A DNA stretch of 64,000 nt from Mycobacterium sp. 852014-50255_SCH5639931 (GTDB lineage: Bacteria; Actinomycetota; Actinomycetes; Mycobacteriales; Mycobacteriaceae), in the NCBI RefSeq assembly GCF_001665605.1, contig NZ_LZSV01000011.1:186001-250000 (forward strand), given 5' to 3'. The notes beneath the pieces were generated by a model that saw nothing but the letters and a program-made list of their open reading frames with translations, did no database searches and had not been told where the DNA came from. How positions within the stretch are numbered: the first letter of the stretch is position 1; every line of letters starts with the position of its first letter. Below are positions 42,141 through 51,431 of the stretch, piece by piece. The position numbers and the translations under genes are program-made.

Positions 42141-43940
42141 GTGACTGAAACCGTTGCCGTGACGTTCGACGTCGACGCGCTGCGACGCAAGTACGCCGAA
42201 GAGCGTGCGCGGCGATTGCGCCCGGACGGCATCGCGCAGTACGTGGAGATGGCGGGTGCGTTCGCCCGCTTCGCCGAAGACCCCTGGGCCGACGGGAAAT
42301 TCGATCGCGAACCGCTGACCGACGAGGTGGACGTCGCGGTCATCGGCGCCGGCTTCGGCGGGCTGTTGACGGGGGTGCGGCTGCGCCAGCTCGGCGTGGA
42401 GAGTGTGCGGCTGATCGACCGGGCGGCCGACGTGGGCGGCACCTGGTACTGGAACCGGTATCCCGGAATCGCCTGCGACGTCGAGTCGTACGTGTATATG
42501 CCGCTGCTGGAGGAGCTCGGCTACGTTCCCACCGAGAAATACGCCAAGGGACCGGAGATCTTCGCGCATTGCCAGCGCATCGCGCGGCACTACGACCTGT
42601 ACCGCGACGCGTGCCTGCAGACCGACGTGCGTGAGATCCGCTGGGAAGCCGATGAATCACGGTGGATCATCCGCACCGACCGGGGCGATGAGATGCGGGC
42701 CCGGTTCGTGTCCATGGCCAACGGCTATCAGGCCAAACCCAAGCTGCCCGGCATCGAGGGCCTCGGGGCTTTTCGCGGTCACGCGTTTCATACCAGCCGG
42801 TGGGACTACGCCTACACCGGAGAGAACCTCGAGCGGCTCGCCGACAAGCGCGTGGGCATCATCGGTACCGGCGCCACGGCGATCCAGTGCGTCCCGCACC
42901 TCGCCCGGGCGGCGCAGCGGCTGTACGTCTTCCAGCGCACGCCGTCATCGGTGGACGTGCGGGCCAACCGCGCCACGGATTCGCAGTGGGCCAGCACATT
43001 ACGGCCGGGCTGGCAGCGCGAACGCATCGAGAACTTCCAGATCCTGACGGCGGGCGGCCAGGCCGACGAGGACCTGGTCGCCGACGCCTGGACGAGCATT
43101 ACGCGCAAGCTGCCGGTGATGCGCCATGACGGGGACGGGGCCGTGGACCCGGCGCAGCGCGGCCGCGACATCGAGATCGCGGATTTCGCCAAGATGGAGG
43201 AGATCCGGGCGCGGGTCGACGGCATCATCAGCGATCCGGCCACCGCGGAGGCACTCAAACCGTGGTACGGGTATTTCTGTAAACGGCCCTGCTTCCACGA
43301 CGAGTATCTGCAGACCTTCAACCGCGACAACGTCACGCTGGTCGACACCCGCGGCCGCGGCGTGCAGCGCATCACCGAGTCCGGTGTGGTCGTCGACGGT
43401 GTGCCCTACGAGCTCGACTGCTTGATCTTCGCAACGGGTTTCGAGGTGGGCACCGACTACTGTCGGCGCACCGGCTTCGAGCTGATCGGCCGAGACGGAG
43501 TGTCGCTGACCGAGCACTGGCGCGACGGGGTGCGCACCTTTCAAGGCCTGTGTACGACGAACTTCCCGAATCTCTTCATCGAAAGCATCGCGCAGGCGGG
43601 CCTGACGGTGAACTTTCCCTACCTGCTGGACGTGCAGGCGACCCACGCGGCGTGGATCATCGCCTGGGCGCTCGAGCGCGGCGTCACCGAAGTCGAGGCG
43701 GCACCAGCCGCCGAATCCGCCTGGGTCCACACCGTTGTCACCCGGTCGGCCGCGAGCGCGGAGCGCGCCCAGACCTGCACCCCCGGCTACTACAACCGGG
43801 AGGGCAAGGCGGACAACAAGATTCGGCAGGGCAGTTTCTTCTTCGGCGCACCCACGGAGTACGCCGACATGCTGCGCGCGTGGCGGGCCAGCGGTGGCCT
43901 GGATGGCTACCTGATACGCGGCGGCAAGGCCGGGCCGTGA
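42141..43940 (+). CDS. Baeyer-Villiger-type flavin monooxygenase 1
   Basis: FAD/NADPH monooxygenase of 599 residues that inserts oxygen next to a ketone to give an ester or lactone. Features in order: N-terminal helical extension, FAD motif VIGAGFGGLLTGVRL (about 67-81), ADVGGTWYWNRYPG, the type I BVMO fingerprint variant FRGHAFHTSRWD (about 213-224), NADPH motif IIGTGATAIQ (about 239-248), and the C-terminal ATGF motif. The length and TWYWNRYPG match cyclohexanone or steroid BVMOs. GTG start after GAGAGGAAG. It overlaps the second monooxygenase by 4 bases. Confidence 0.9.
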   Translation: MTETVAVTFDVDALRRKYAEERARRLRPDGIAQYVEMAGAFARFAEDPWADGKFDREPLTDEVDVAVIGAGFGGLLTGVRLRQLGVESVRLIDRAADVGGTWYWNRYPGIACDVESYVYMPLLEELGYVPTEKYAKGPEIFAHCQRIARHYDLYRDACLQTDVREIRWEADESRWIIRTDRGDEMRARFVSMANGYQAKPKLPGIEGLGAFRGHAFHTSRWDYAYTGENLERLADKRVGIIGTGATAIQCVPHLARAAQRLYVFQRTPSSVDVRANRATDSQWASTLRPGWQRERIENFQILTAGGQADEDLVADAWTSITRKLPVMRHDGDGAVDPAQRGRDIEIADFAKMEEIRARVDGIISDPATAEALKPWYGYFCKRPCFHDEYLQTFNRDNVTLVDTRGRGVQRITESGVVVDGVPYELDCLIFATGFEVGTDYCRRTGFELIGRDGVSLTEHWRDGVRTFQGLCTTNFPNLFIESIAQAGLTVNFPYLLDVQATHAAWIIAWALERGVTEVEAAPAAESAWVHTVVTRSAASAERAQTCTPGYYNREGKADNKIRQGSFFFGAPTEYADMLRAWRASGGLDGYLIRGGKAGP

Positions 43941-45565
43941 CCAGCCGGCAGGCCCGCTGGCGCTACGGCGTCGGCCGGCTGCGGGCGGCGACCCGGCGCC
44001 GGCGACCACCGAAGGTGGCCATCATCGGCGCGGGCTTCGGAGGCCTCGGCGCCGCCGTCGCGCTACGCCAGGCCGGCATCGACGATTTGGTCATCATCGA
44101 GGGCGACGACGGTGTCGGGGGCACCTGGCGGCGCAACACCTATCCCGGCGCCGCGTGCGACGTGCAAAGCCACCTGTATTCGTTTTCGTTCGCCCCGAAC
44201 AGATCCTGGAGCCGAACCTACGCACGGCAACCCGAGATCCTTGCCTACCTCGAATCCGTGGCCGACGACTTCGACCTGCGGCGCCACCTGATCTTACGGA
44301 CTTACGTGCGGCACGCGAGATGGGACGAGGGTGGCCGCCAGTGGGAATTGCAACTGCAGCAAGCGAATAGCGACACCGTCACCACGCTGCGCGTCGATGT
44401 GGTGGTCAGCGCTGTCGGCCTGTTCGGCGCTCCCAGACTGCCAGACATCGAGGGCCTCACCGGCTACCGCGGCCACTTGATGCACACATCGGCGTGGGAT
44501 CCGGGCGTGGACCTGTCCGGCCGGAAAGTCGCGGTGATCGGCACCGGCGCCAGCGCAGTGCAGGTGGTGCCCGAAATCGCTCGAATCGCCTCCGGTGTCA
44601 CCGTGTTTCAGCGAACGCCTCCCTGGATGGTGCCCAAGGACGACCGTCCGTTCAGTGCTCGGGAGCTGGCGAGGTTTCGCCGGCATCCGTGGGCGGCTCG
44701 CAGGGAACGGTGGCGAATCTGGAAGCAGTTCCACGACTTCGCCGGAAACGCCGTCGAAGACCCACAGGTGGCAAATCGATCACGGGTCGCGACATCGTTC
44801 TTGGAGCGCACCGTTTCCGACGAGCGGCTGCGCCGCGCGCTGATGCCCGACTATCCATTCCGCTGCAAGCGGGTGCTCCTCGGCGACGACTACTATTTGG
44901 CGGTACAGAAGGACCACGTCGATCTGGTGACCGAACCGATCGCGCGAGTTACCGAGACGTCGATCGAGACCATCAGCGGCAAATCGGTGGACGCCGACGC
45001 CATCGTGTGCGCCACCGGATTCCAGACCAGCCGCTACCTCGCCGGTATCGAGGTGATCGGACGAGGCGGCCAAAGCCTGCACGAGCGCTGGGGTGACGAC
45101 CCGAGCGCCTACCTGGGCGTCGCGGTCAGCGGTTTCCCGAATTTCTTCATGCTCTACGGCCCCAACACCAACCAGGGCGGCAACTCGATCGTCTACATCC
45201 TGGAGGCCGCCGCGCGTCTGGTTGCCAGCGCGGTCAGCCGGGTGGCGCGCAATGGCGGCTATGTGGACGTCCGCCCGGACGCCGAAAAGCGCTACAACGA
45301 CCAGCTTTCCGCAGACCTGGAGCGCACCATATGGACCAGGTGCGACAGCTACTTCCGCTCGCCCACCGGCCGCATCGTCACCCAGTGGCCCTACACCGAG
45401 CTGGAGTACGCCCGCCGGACCTGGCGGCTCCGGCCGCGGGACTGGCTACTGGCCCAGACCGAAGTCGATGACCCCGCGGATCAGGCGGCCGGCGGCCAGG
45501 TCGGCATAGGCGTCGTTGATGTCGTCGAGCCGGTAGCGTTTGGTGATCATCTCGTCGAGGAGTAG
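43937..45565 (+). CDS. flavin-containing (Baeyer-Villiger-type) monooxygenase 2
   Basis: Second FAD/NADPH monooxygenase, 542 residues from GTG 43937 (overlap GTGA with the first). Motifs: VAIIGAGFGGLGAAVAL (FAD, about 27-43), GVGGTWRRNTYPGAACDV, fingerprint YRGHLMHTSAWD, NADPH motif VIGTGASAVQ, and NGGYVDVRPDAE near the C terminus. Normal homologues end shortly after TWRLRP; here about 38 more residues follow, coded by DNA antisense to the alcohol dehydrogenase 3' end (45446-45565). The tail is therefore probably non-functional read-through after loss of a stop codon. Confidence 0.88.
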   Translation: MTSRQARWRYGVGRLRAATRRRRPPKVAIIGAGFGGLGAAVALRQAGIDDLVIIEGDDGVGGTWRRNTYPGAACDVQSHLYSFSFAPNRSWSRTYARQPEILAYLESVADDFDLRRHLILRTYVRHARWDEGGRQWELQLQQANSDTVTTLRVDVVVSAVGLFGAPRLPDIEGLTGYRGHLMHTSAWDPGVDLSGRKVAVIGTGASAVQVVPEIARIASGVTVFQRTPPWMVPKDDRPFSARELARFRRHPWAARRERWRIWKQFHDFAGNAVEDPQVANRSRVATSFLERTVSDERLRRALMPDYPFRCKRVLLGDDYYLAVQKDHVDLVTEPIARVTETSIETISGKSVDADAIVCATGFQTSRYLAGIEVIGRGGQSLHERWGDDPSAYLGVAVSGFPNFFMLYGPNTNQGGNSIVYILEAAARLVASAVSRVARNGGYVDVRPDAEKRYNDQLSADLERTIWTRCDSYFRSPTGRIVTQWPYTELEYARRTWRLRPRDWLLAQTEVDDPADQAAGGQVGIGVVDVVEPVAFGDHLVEE

Positions 45566-46606
45566 CCGACCCGACTCGTACAGCGCGGCCAGCAGCGCGA
45601 TGTCACTCTTGGGATTGCACGAGCCGAACACCGTGCCGCACAACGTCTTGTTCATCAGGATGAAATCTTGCAGGGCGACGGCGATCGAGGCCGTCGCGGG
45701 TGCCGGGAGCCCGGTCAGCACGCACGTGCCGCCCTTGCGGGTGAGCGCCAGCGCCGTCCCGACATCGGCCTCGCCGATCATGGTGGGGGAGACCACGACC
45801 GCATCCGCCATCACGCCGCGGGTCAGGTCGCGCACCAGCGCGAGCGCGTCGGTCGCCGTCGCGGCGACGTGGGTCGCGCCGAAAGTCATTGCGGAGGTGC
45901 GCTTGAAGTCGCTCACGTCGACCGCGATGATCCGCGCGGCACCGCTGATGCGGGCGCCCTGAACGGCCGCGGTGCCGATCCCGCCGGTGCCGATCACCAC
46001 CACCGTGTCCCCACCCCGCACCCCGGCACGCCGGGCCGACGACCCGTACCCGGTGGGCACCGCGCACGCCAGCAGGGCGGCGGGCACCAGCGGAAAGCCC
46101 GGGTCGATCTTGACCAGCGAATTCGCCGCCACGACAGTGTGTTCGGCGAACGCACCGATCTTGGACACGTGGCCGAGGTCGCGCCCGTCGACGGTGTGAT
46201 GGCGAAAGGTGCCGTCCGTCGGCATGCCCGGCGCCAACGTTCCCGACCCCGTGTCGCACAGGTACTCCATCCCCGAGGCGCACCAGCGGCACTGGCCGCA
46301 GACCGCGACGAAGGACGTCACGACGTGGTCGCCCGGCGCGAACCCGGCGACGCCCGCCCCGACATCGACGACCACACCGGAGCCCTCGTGCCCGCCGATC
46401 GTCGGCGACATGGCGGGTAACCCCAAGGCGCGCAGAGTTTCTGGCGGTGTGGCCAGCTTCCCCTGTCGGATGTGTTCGTCGGAGTGGCAGAGCCCGCAGG
46501 CGGCCAGCCGCACCAGCACCTCGCCCGCCCTCGGCGGGTCCAGCTCGAATTCCTCGACGGTCCACGGACGGCCGTACTCGTAGAGGATGGCCGCACGGCT
46601 TCGCAT
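45446..46606 (-). CDS. zinc-dependent (NDMA-type) alcohol dehydrogenase
   Basis: Medium-chain zinc alcohol dehydrogenase of 386 residues. Catalytic zinc ligands are in CGLCHSDEH (about 37-45) and GHEGSG; the structural zinc lobe CGQCRWCASGMEYLC (about 97-111) is complete. The cofactor motif is VVVIGTGGIGTAAVQ (about 200-214). The family oxidises primary alcohols and often keeps its nicotinamide bound (NDMA-dependent). It follows an SDR gene by 57 bp on the same strand and converges with monooxygenase 2, so it could oxidise alcohols released from Baeyer-Villiger esters. Confidence 0.9.
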   Translation of the reverse strand: MRSRAAILYEYGRPWTVEEFELDPPRAGEVLVRLAACGLCHSDEHIRQGKLATPPETLRALGLPAMSPTIGGHEGSGVVVDVGAGVAGFAPGDHVVTSFVAVCGQCRWCASGMEYLCDTGSGTLAPGMPTDGTFRHHTVDGRDLGHVSKIGAFAEHTVVAANSLVKIDPGFPLVPAALLACAVPTGYGSSARRAGVRGGDTVVVIGTGGIGTAAVQGARISGAARIIAVDVSDFKRTSAMTFGATHVAATATDALALVRDLTRGVMADAVVVSPTMIGEADVGTALALTRKGGTCVLTGLPAPATASIAVALQDFILMNKTLCGTVFGSCNPKSDIALLAALYESGRLLLDEMITKRYRLDDINDAYADLAAGRLIRGVIDFGLGQ

Positions 46607-46663
46607 CGTCGTGCCGCCTTTCTGCCGGGGCCATTCGATGGCACAGATGTCCGAGCGGCGGAC

Positions 46664-47503
46664 TCAACCGGTGGCGGCGGCCACCCTTGCGCGCTCGGTC
46701 ATCGAGGCGATCACTCCGCCGTCGTTGAGGATGTCGGTGCCGGTCAGGTAGCCGGCCTTGTCACTGGCGCAGAAGGCGAGCAGCTCAGCCATCTCCTCGG
46801 GCTTGCCCCATCGCGGGACCGCGGCGTTGGTGACCATCGCGCCGGCGCCCGCCTGCTCCTCGAGCCGGCCCATCTCGGTGTCGACCGACCCCGGCGAGAC
46901 CGAGAGGATGCGCAATCCGCGCGCGTTGAATCTCTCCGCCTGCGACTGGCTGTACCACTTCACGAAGCTCTTGCTGACGGCGTAGGCGATGCCGGACCTC
47001 GCCTCCTCGGGCACGATGTTGCAGGTCGTCAGCATGGCCTCCATGAAGGCGTCGGCGTCCTGCAGCGCAAGCGGGAATTGGTCCACCGGAACCATTTCCG
47101 CCGGGAGCAGGTGGGCCGCCATCGACGCCACGTTGACGATCACGGAGCCCTCGCCGGCCGCCGCGTAGAACGCCTCGTTGACGTTGAGCGTGCCGAGGGC
47201 ATTCGTCCGCATGACATAGTCGGCGGCGCCCATGCTCGGGCTCACTCCCGCCGTGTGGATGACCGAGGCGAGCGTCCCGAGGTTGCCCGCAGTGCCGAAC
47301 AGGTCGGCGACCGCCCCCCGGCCGGTGACGTCACAGTCGACGGCCGTGACGGTCATCCCGAGCCCTTCCAGCGTTGCGGCCGCGGCCGTGAGCCGGTCCT
47401 GCCGGACATCGCAGAGAACCAGGATGTGGTCGCGGCCGACGATCTTGGCGGTGGCCTGGCCCATGCCACCCGCGCCGCCCGTGATCACTGACACTCGATT
47501 CAT
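46664..47503 (-). CDS. short-chain dehydrogenase/reductase
   Basis: NAD(P)-dependent SDR of 279 residues. Cofactor loop TGGAGGMGQATA (8-19), an unusual sheet-4 motif HTAGVS in place of NNAG, and the catalytic tyrosine-lysine as YAVSKSF (about 174-180) with Ser in VNVASMAA. The C terminus LTGTDILNDGG is typical. It resembles hydroxysteroid or 3-oxoacyl reductases. It probably forms an operon with the alcohol dehydrogenase downstream. Confidence 0.87.
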   Translation of the reverse strand: MNRVSVITGGAGGMGQATAKIVGRDHILVLCDVRQDRLTAAAATLEGLGMTVTAVDCDVTGRGAVADLFGTAGNLGTLASVIHTAGVSPSMGAADYVMRTNALGTLNVNEAFYAAAGEGSVIVNVASMAAHLLPAEMVPVDQFPLALQDADAFMEAMLTTCNIVPEEARSGIAYAVSKSFVKWYSQSQAERFNARGLRILSVSPGSVDTEMGRLEEQAGAGAMVTNAAVPRWGKPEEMAELLAFCASDKAGYLTGTDILNDGGVIASMTERARVAAATG

Positions 47504-47537
47504 ACGTGGACCGTATACGGCGAGCGTTCGTCGGGGA

Positions 47538-48824
47538 TTACGGGTCCGGCACCGGATGGTGGGGGTGACCGCTGTGGCGGATGGCCTTCCCGTAGAACGG
47601 CGCCCGGAGGGTGGCCGGCAGGTCGCGGCGGTATCGGATCAGCGCGACGATGGCGACCGCGGTGTAGACGGCGCAGAGCAGCAGCCGGCCATGCGTCGTG
47701 GCTATCGGGAATTGCATGACGAACAGGCCGAGCAGGGTGACCGCGGCGGCGCGGTGGAATCGCAGCGCCAACAGCAGCGCCACCCCCATCATGGTTTGGG
47801 TGGCCGTGAGCAACACCTCTTCTACCTGACGCGGGTCAAGCTGCAACGAGAATCCGCCGCCGCCCAGCAGGTGGGCGATCGGCAGCGACCCGATCAGCAG
47901 CGTCCACTGGTTGACCTTGGAGGAAATCAGGGTGGCGATGGCCGCCGTGCCCTTGCCCCGCGTGGCGAAGATGATCGCGACGATGAACTCCGGGGCCTCC
48001 GAGGCGAGCGGGGCGAGCCACTGAACTAGCAGGAACTTGTCGATGCCCAGCTCGGTGCCCGCGGCGACCAAGTTGTCGGCGAACGGTTTGGCGCACAGCA
48101 GAATCACCGCGCCGGACGCCAGGAAGAGGCTGACAACGACGATGCGCCGACGGCGATCGGGTAGCTCGCCCAGGGCGGCGGCGGTCCCGATCAGGTCGGG
48201 CTCCTCCACGACCCCGTGGCTGACCTTGTAGAGGTAGAAGCCGAACCATGCCAGCAGCGCCAACCCCAGCCCGAAGTGAATTTCGCCGCTCGCCGGTATC
48301 GCGAACGCGATGATGCCGGCGATCAACAGGAATCCGAGTTCGACGCGGTTGGTCGGTTGCAGCGCCAGGCCGGTGGCCTTGCCGGTGCCGGCCTTGCGCG
48401 CCACCAGGATGCTGACCAACACGACGACGGGCCAACCGAGACCCATCAGCAGCCGGTTGGACCCGGTCATGTTGGCGGCCGCGTATTGCGTGTAGTCCGG
48501 GTTGTGGCCGGACACGTACGCGTAATACAGGTCGACGGCGTACTCGGGCAGCACCGCGATCAGCGCCAGTATCGCCGTCGCCAGCCCACCGGAGACATCG
48601 ATCTGCGCGGCTTCGGCCGCCCAGGCCAGCAGGAAGCTGGCCGACACCACCGCGGCCCCGAAGATCAGCAGCGCTACGACCGGGTCGGGGTGCAGGCCGC
48701 CGAGTCGCGTCACCACCGCCGGGACGACGAATGCCGTGGTGATCAGTGCCGAACGCGCCAGGGTGCGACGCCGCGAGCGTTCTGCCGTCGCGACCGTGGT
48801 CGCGGGCCTGTCTGTGGCGAGCAT
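47538..48824 (-). CDS. sodium/calcium exchanger-family membrane protein
   Basis: Integral membrane cation antiporter-like protein of 428 residues with about eleven helices. The two inverted alpha-repeats of the CaCA family are visible: LLAWAAEAAQIDVSGGLATAILALIAVLPEYAVD (about 50-85) and WLAPLASEAPEFIVAIIFATRGKGTAAIATLISSKVNQW (about 260-300), with acidic ion-site residues PEY and PEF. ATG at 48824 follows GAAGG by 6 nt; alternatives at 48830 and 48866 are less likely. The 266-bp gap upstream contains GTTTGGCAAAC (49019-49029) and no other recognisable signal. Confidence 0.8.
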   Translation of the reverse strand: MLATDRPATTVATAERSRRRTLARSALITTAFVVPAVVTRLGGLHPDPVVALLIFGAAVVSASFLLAWAAEAAQIDVSGGLATAILALIAVLPEYAVDLYYAYVSGHNPDYTQYAAANMTGSNRLLMGLGWPVVVLVSILVARKAGTGKATGLALQPTNRVELGFLLIAGIIAFAIPASGEIHFGLGLALLAWFGFYLYKVSHGVVEEPDLIGTAAALGELPDRRRRIVVVSLFLASGAVILLCAKPFADNLVAAGTELGIDKFLLVQWLAPLASEAPEFIVAIIFATRGKGTAAIATLISSKVNQWTLLIGSLPIAHLLGGGGFSLQLDPRQVEEVLLTATQTMMGVALLLALRFHRAAAVTLLGLFVMQFPIATTHGRLLLCAVYTAVAIVALIRYRRDLPATLRAPFYGKAIRHSGHPHHPVPDP

Positions 48825-49090
48825 CGTCATCCTTCGATATGGAGGGGTGGCGACCGAGGCGGCCACTCCGGATGGGGCAGCCTTGCCGAACGAGTACCCA
48901 AGTTACCCGCGAAGCCCGTCCCCAGCAACGTCGTTGTTCGACGGAGCGCCGCCGCAGCGGGCTATATCTTTGCTGGCTAACCGGCCGCGGCGCGAAAGTT
49001 AGGGTGTCCTGATCTCGAAGTTTGGCAAACCTTCTGGCGCGCAAATCGGCCCTAAGCAGTACGACGCGTTGCGAGACGGGGAGGTTCCCG

Positions 49091-49909
49091 CTACTTGTCC
49101 GGGCCCATGGCCGCGGCCGCGGCTTGGGCGAACAGTTCGACGGCTTGGTTGCGGGTTAGCGACGCCAGCATTTGTTCGGCGGCGCGCATCATGTCGCCGA
49201 CCATCAGGGTCGGCCCGTTTCCGAGGTTCTCGAATGCCTCCGCGATGACGTCGGCCACGGCGGCCGCGCCCGGCGGCACCTCGTCGAGCGAACCGATCTG
49301 GCCGCGGCTGTGCTCGAGTTGCCGCAACGCCGGCGTGTCGGTCTTGCCCAGGATGAGGCCGAGGACATCGACGCCCTTGTCGTGCAGCTCGGCCCAGAGC
49401 GCCTCGGCGAAGACCATGTCGAACGCCTTCGAGGCGCCGTAGGCGACCATGTTGGCCCCGCCGGCCAGGCCGGCGCCCGACCCGAAGAGCACGATCCCGC
49501 CGCGGCCCCGCTCGACCATGGGGGCCGCGAAGTGGTGGCACAGCTGCATCGGCGCCATGCAGTTGCGTTGCACCATCGCCTCGGCGGCTTCGACCGGATT
49601 GGCGAGGAACGGCTCGAAGTTCGGGTCGGCGCCCGCGCAGTACACCAGGAGGCCGACCTCCAGGTCGCCGGTCGCCGCGGCGATCGCCGCCGCCGCGCCC
49701 GGTTCGACGAGATCGATGGCGAGGGTCCGCGTGGACGCCGCCGTTTCCCGCTCGATCTGGGCCGCGACTTCGTCGAGGACGGCCTGCCGGCGGGCGATCA
49801 GCACCACGTTGATGCCACGCTCGGCGAGCCCGCGGGCGAACGCCGCGCCCACCCCGTCCGATGCGCCGGCCACCAGCGCCCACGGCCCGTACCTGGTTGC
49901 GAACGTCAT
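49091..49909 (-). CDS. short-chain dehydrogenase/reductase
   Basis: SDR of 272 residues in the DltE/classical group. GASDGVGAAFARGLAERG (15-32) is the cofactor loop, VLIARRQ follows strand 2, VYCAGAD replaces NNAG, and YGASKAFD (about 150-157) holds the catalytic pair. The C-terminal NLGNGPTLMVGD resembles SDRs next to SnoaL genes. Its ATG shares one base with the stop of the SnoaL gene (TGATG), so it is the last gene of the dehydrogenase-SnoaL-SDR operon. The longer reading to 50215 is antisense-frame noise. Confidence 0.87.
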   Translation of the reverse strand: MTFATRYGPWALVAGASDGVGAAFARGLAERGINVVLIARRQAVLDEVAAQIERETAASTRTLAIDLVEPGAAAAIAAATGDLEVGLLVYCAGADPNFEPFLANPVEAAEAMVQRNCMAPMQLCHHFAAPMVERGRGGIVLFGSGAGLAGGANMVAYGASKAFDMVFAEALWAELHDKGVDVLGLILGKTDTPALRQLEHSRGQIGSLDEVPPGAAAVADVIAEAFENLGNGPTLMVGDMMRAAEQMLASLTRNQAVELFAQAAAAAMGPDK

Positions 49910-50322
49910 CAAGGGCTCCCCACTGTCGTCAGGCGCACCTGGGTATAGCGCCGGCGGGCGATGCGCCAGCCGTCGGGGGTGCGCACGATCTCGTCGTCGT
50001 AGAAACCGATCGCATTGACGCCGGAGTTGTTGTCGGCGGCCATGATCAGCCCGTCGATGTAGGTCCGCGCCGTGGCCCGGTCGCCGTCGACGGTGATGGC
50101 CTGGTTGGTCAAGCGGTGCAGCGTGTGCCCGGCCAGGGCGTGCACCCGCTCCATGAAATCCGCGACGGCGTCGACTCCGGTCCACGACCCGATCTCGCCG
50201 TAGTCGAGCTCGCAATTCGCGGTGAACACACTGCGAAACAGCGGCCAGTCGCGCCGGTCTATTCCGGTGGCGTAGCGCACGAGCAACTCGGAGATGTCCT
50301 GACGGTCATCACGTTCGGTCAT
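49909..50322 (-). CDS. SnoaL-like/NTF2-fold protein
   Basis: Alpha+beta barrel protein of 137 residues (SnoaL/NTF2 group), with DRQDISELLVRYATGIDRRDWPLF (6-29), an acidic C-ELDYG strand and the paired GWRIARRRYTQ strand near the C terminus. The pocket often hosts an isomerase, cyclase or dehydratase acid-base pair; the Asp in RRDW and His in LHRLTNQ are candidates. The middle gene of a three-gene operon, overlapping the upstream zinc dehydrogenase by 4 bases. Confidence 0.87.
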   Translation of the reverse strand: MTERDDRQDISELLVRYATGIDRRDWPLFRSVFTANCELDYGEIGSWTGVDAVADFMERVHALAGHTLHRLTNQAITVDGDRATARTYIDGLIMAADNNSGVNAIGFYDDEIVRTPDGWRIARRRYTQVRLTTVGSP

Positions 50323-51371
50323 GGCAGGTCTCCGTTCGGATGGACGACGATCCGCGGCGGACCGCCCGACCGGCGGGCGAGCTCGAGAGCGTCGGGCACT
50401 TCGTCGAGGCCGATGACCTTGCCCACGCTCGGGAGCGGGTCCAGCCTTCGCGCCGCGATGGCGTCGAGCGTGCCATACCAGTCCTGCGGGTGTGGGCCGC
50501 CGCCGAACTGGATGGTGACGCCTTGGCGAGTCGCAGTGGTGATGTCGAGCGTGTCACCGGTGTACCAACCGCCCGCGCAGTAGAGGCGGGTTCCCATCTC
50601 GGCGGATTCGACGATCTTCTGGATCAGCCCGCTCGCGCCGACGCACTCGAAAACGACTGCCGGGCCGGGCAATCCACGCTGGGCACGCACCTCGTTGAAT
50701 GCATCGAACGGCGACTTCTCACTCGCGTCCACCACGACGTGGGCGCCGAAGCGCTCCCGGGCCAGTTCGCGGCGGTCGGACTTGTAGTCCGCCACGAGAA
50801 TCGGCTCGATCCCGCGGCTGGCCAGCGCGGCTACGGCCGACAGGCCGATCGCACCCGCGCCGATCACGATGGCGACCTCACCCGGTTGCATCCGCGCCGA
50901 CCGAACGTAGAACTCGCCGACGGCGAACGCGTCGGTCAGTGCGACGGCGTCACTGGCAACGTCGCCGGGGACAGGCTTGGCCGCCACCTCCGAAACCACC
51001 AGTAGCTCAGCGAAACTGCCCTGCGCTTCCGGATGCTGGCCGATGATCCGCATGCCGCCGGCGCCACCGTCGACGAGCCGCACCGGCATGGCCGTCACGC
51101 GCGCACCCACCGCGAACTGATCCGTGCAGCCGGGTCCGTGGCCGACGACCTCGCCGACGAACTCGTGCCCGAGCACGATGTCGCGGTCGGTGTCGTAGAG
51201 CGAGCGACCGGTCGGATCGTCGACGGCGAGTTCCGGATGGTCCATGAAATGCACGTCGGACGCGCAGATGGCGGTGCTCAGCGTGCGCAGCAACATCTCG
51301 CCCGGTCCGGGTTCGGGGTCCGTCGTCTCGCGGACCTGGAGCCGGCCGCCCCTCAGCACCACAGCGCGCAA
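50319..51371 (-). CDS. zinc-binding dehydrogenase (MDR family)
   Basis: Medium-chain dehydrogenase of 350 residues. The catalytic zinc region has ICASDVHFMDHPE and DIVLGHEFVGEVV (about 35-80), and the cofactor motif is AIVIGAGAIGLSAVAAL (about 169-185). The four-cysteine structural-zinc lobe is missing; that stretch reads RLVDGGAGGMRIIGQHPEAQGSF. TTG is the only start at the 5' end of the homology (RAVVLRGGRLQV). First gene of an operon with SnoaL and SDR, opposite an IclR regulator. Substrate unknown; a secondary alcohol of a catabolic intermediate is plausible. Confidence 0.86.
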   Translation of the reverse strand: MRAVVLRGGRLQVRETTDPEPGPGEMLLRTLSTAICASDVHFMDHPELAVDDPTGRSLYDTDRDIVLGHEFVGEVVGHGPGCTDQFAVGARVTAMPVRLVDGGAGGMRIIGQHPEAQGSFAELLVVSEVAAKPVPGDVASDAVALTDAFAVGEFYVRSARMQPGEVAIVIGAGAIGLSAVAALASRGIEPILVADYKSDRRELARERFGAHVVVDASEKSPFDAFNEVRAQRGLPGPAVVFECVGASGLIQKIVESAEMGTRLYCAGGWYTGDTLDITTATRQGVTIQFGGGPHPQDWYGTLDAIAARRLDPLPSVGKVIGLDEVPDALELARRSGGPPRIVVHPNGDLP

Positions 51372-51381
51372 TGCGTTACTT

Positions 51382-51417
51382 TCTCGAATAACCGATATAT
51401 GATCTCGAAAATATTCG
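51382..51417. promoter_or_regulatory. A/T-rich divergent control site between MDR operon and IclR gene
   Basis: The 60-bp gap holds a direct repeat TCTCGAA (51382-51388 and 51403-51409), an inverted pair CGAATA (51385-51390) / TATTCG (51412-51417), and the inner element CGAAAATATTCG (51406-51417). It is much more A/T-rich than its surroundings. Probable IclR binding region and overlapping divergent promoters. Confidence 0.5.
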
Positions 51418-51431
51418 TCTCACTCTAAATC

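Noticed and set aside
49022..49036. AAGTTTGGCAAACCTT-like repeat as an operator of the exchanger gene
   Set aside because: About 195 bp from the exchanger start and at the 3' end of another gene; only 11 bp are perfectly paired, so support is too weak for a regulatory call.
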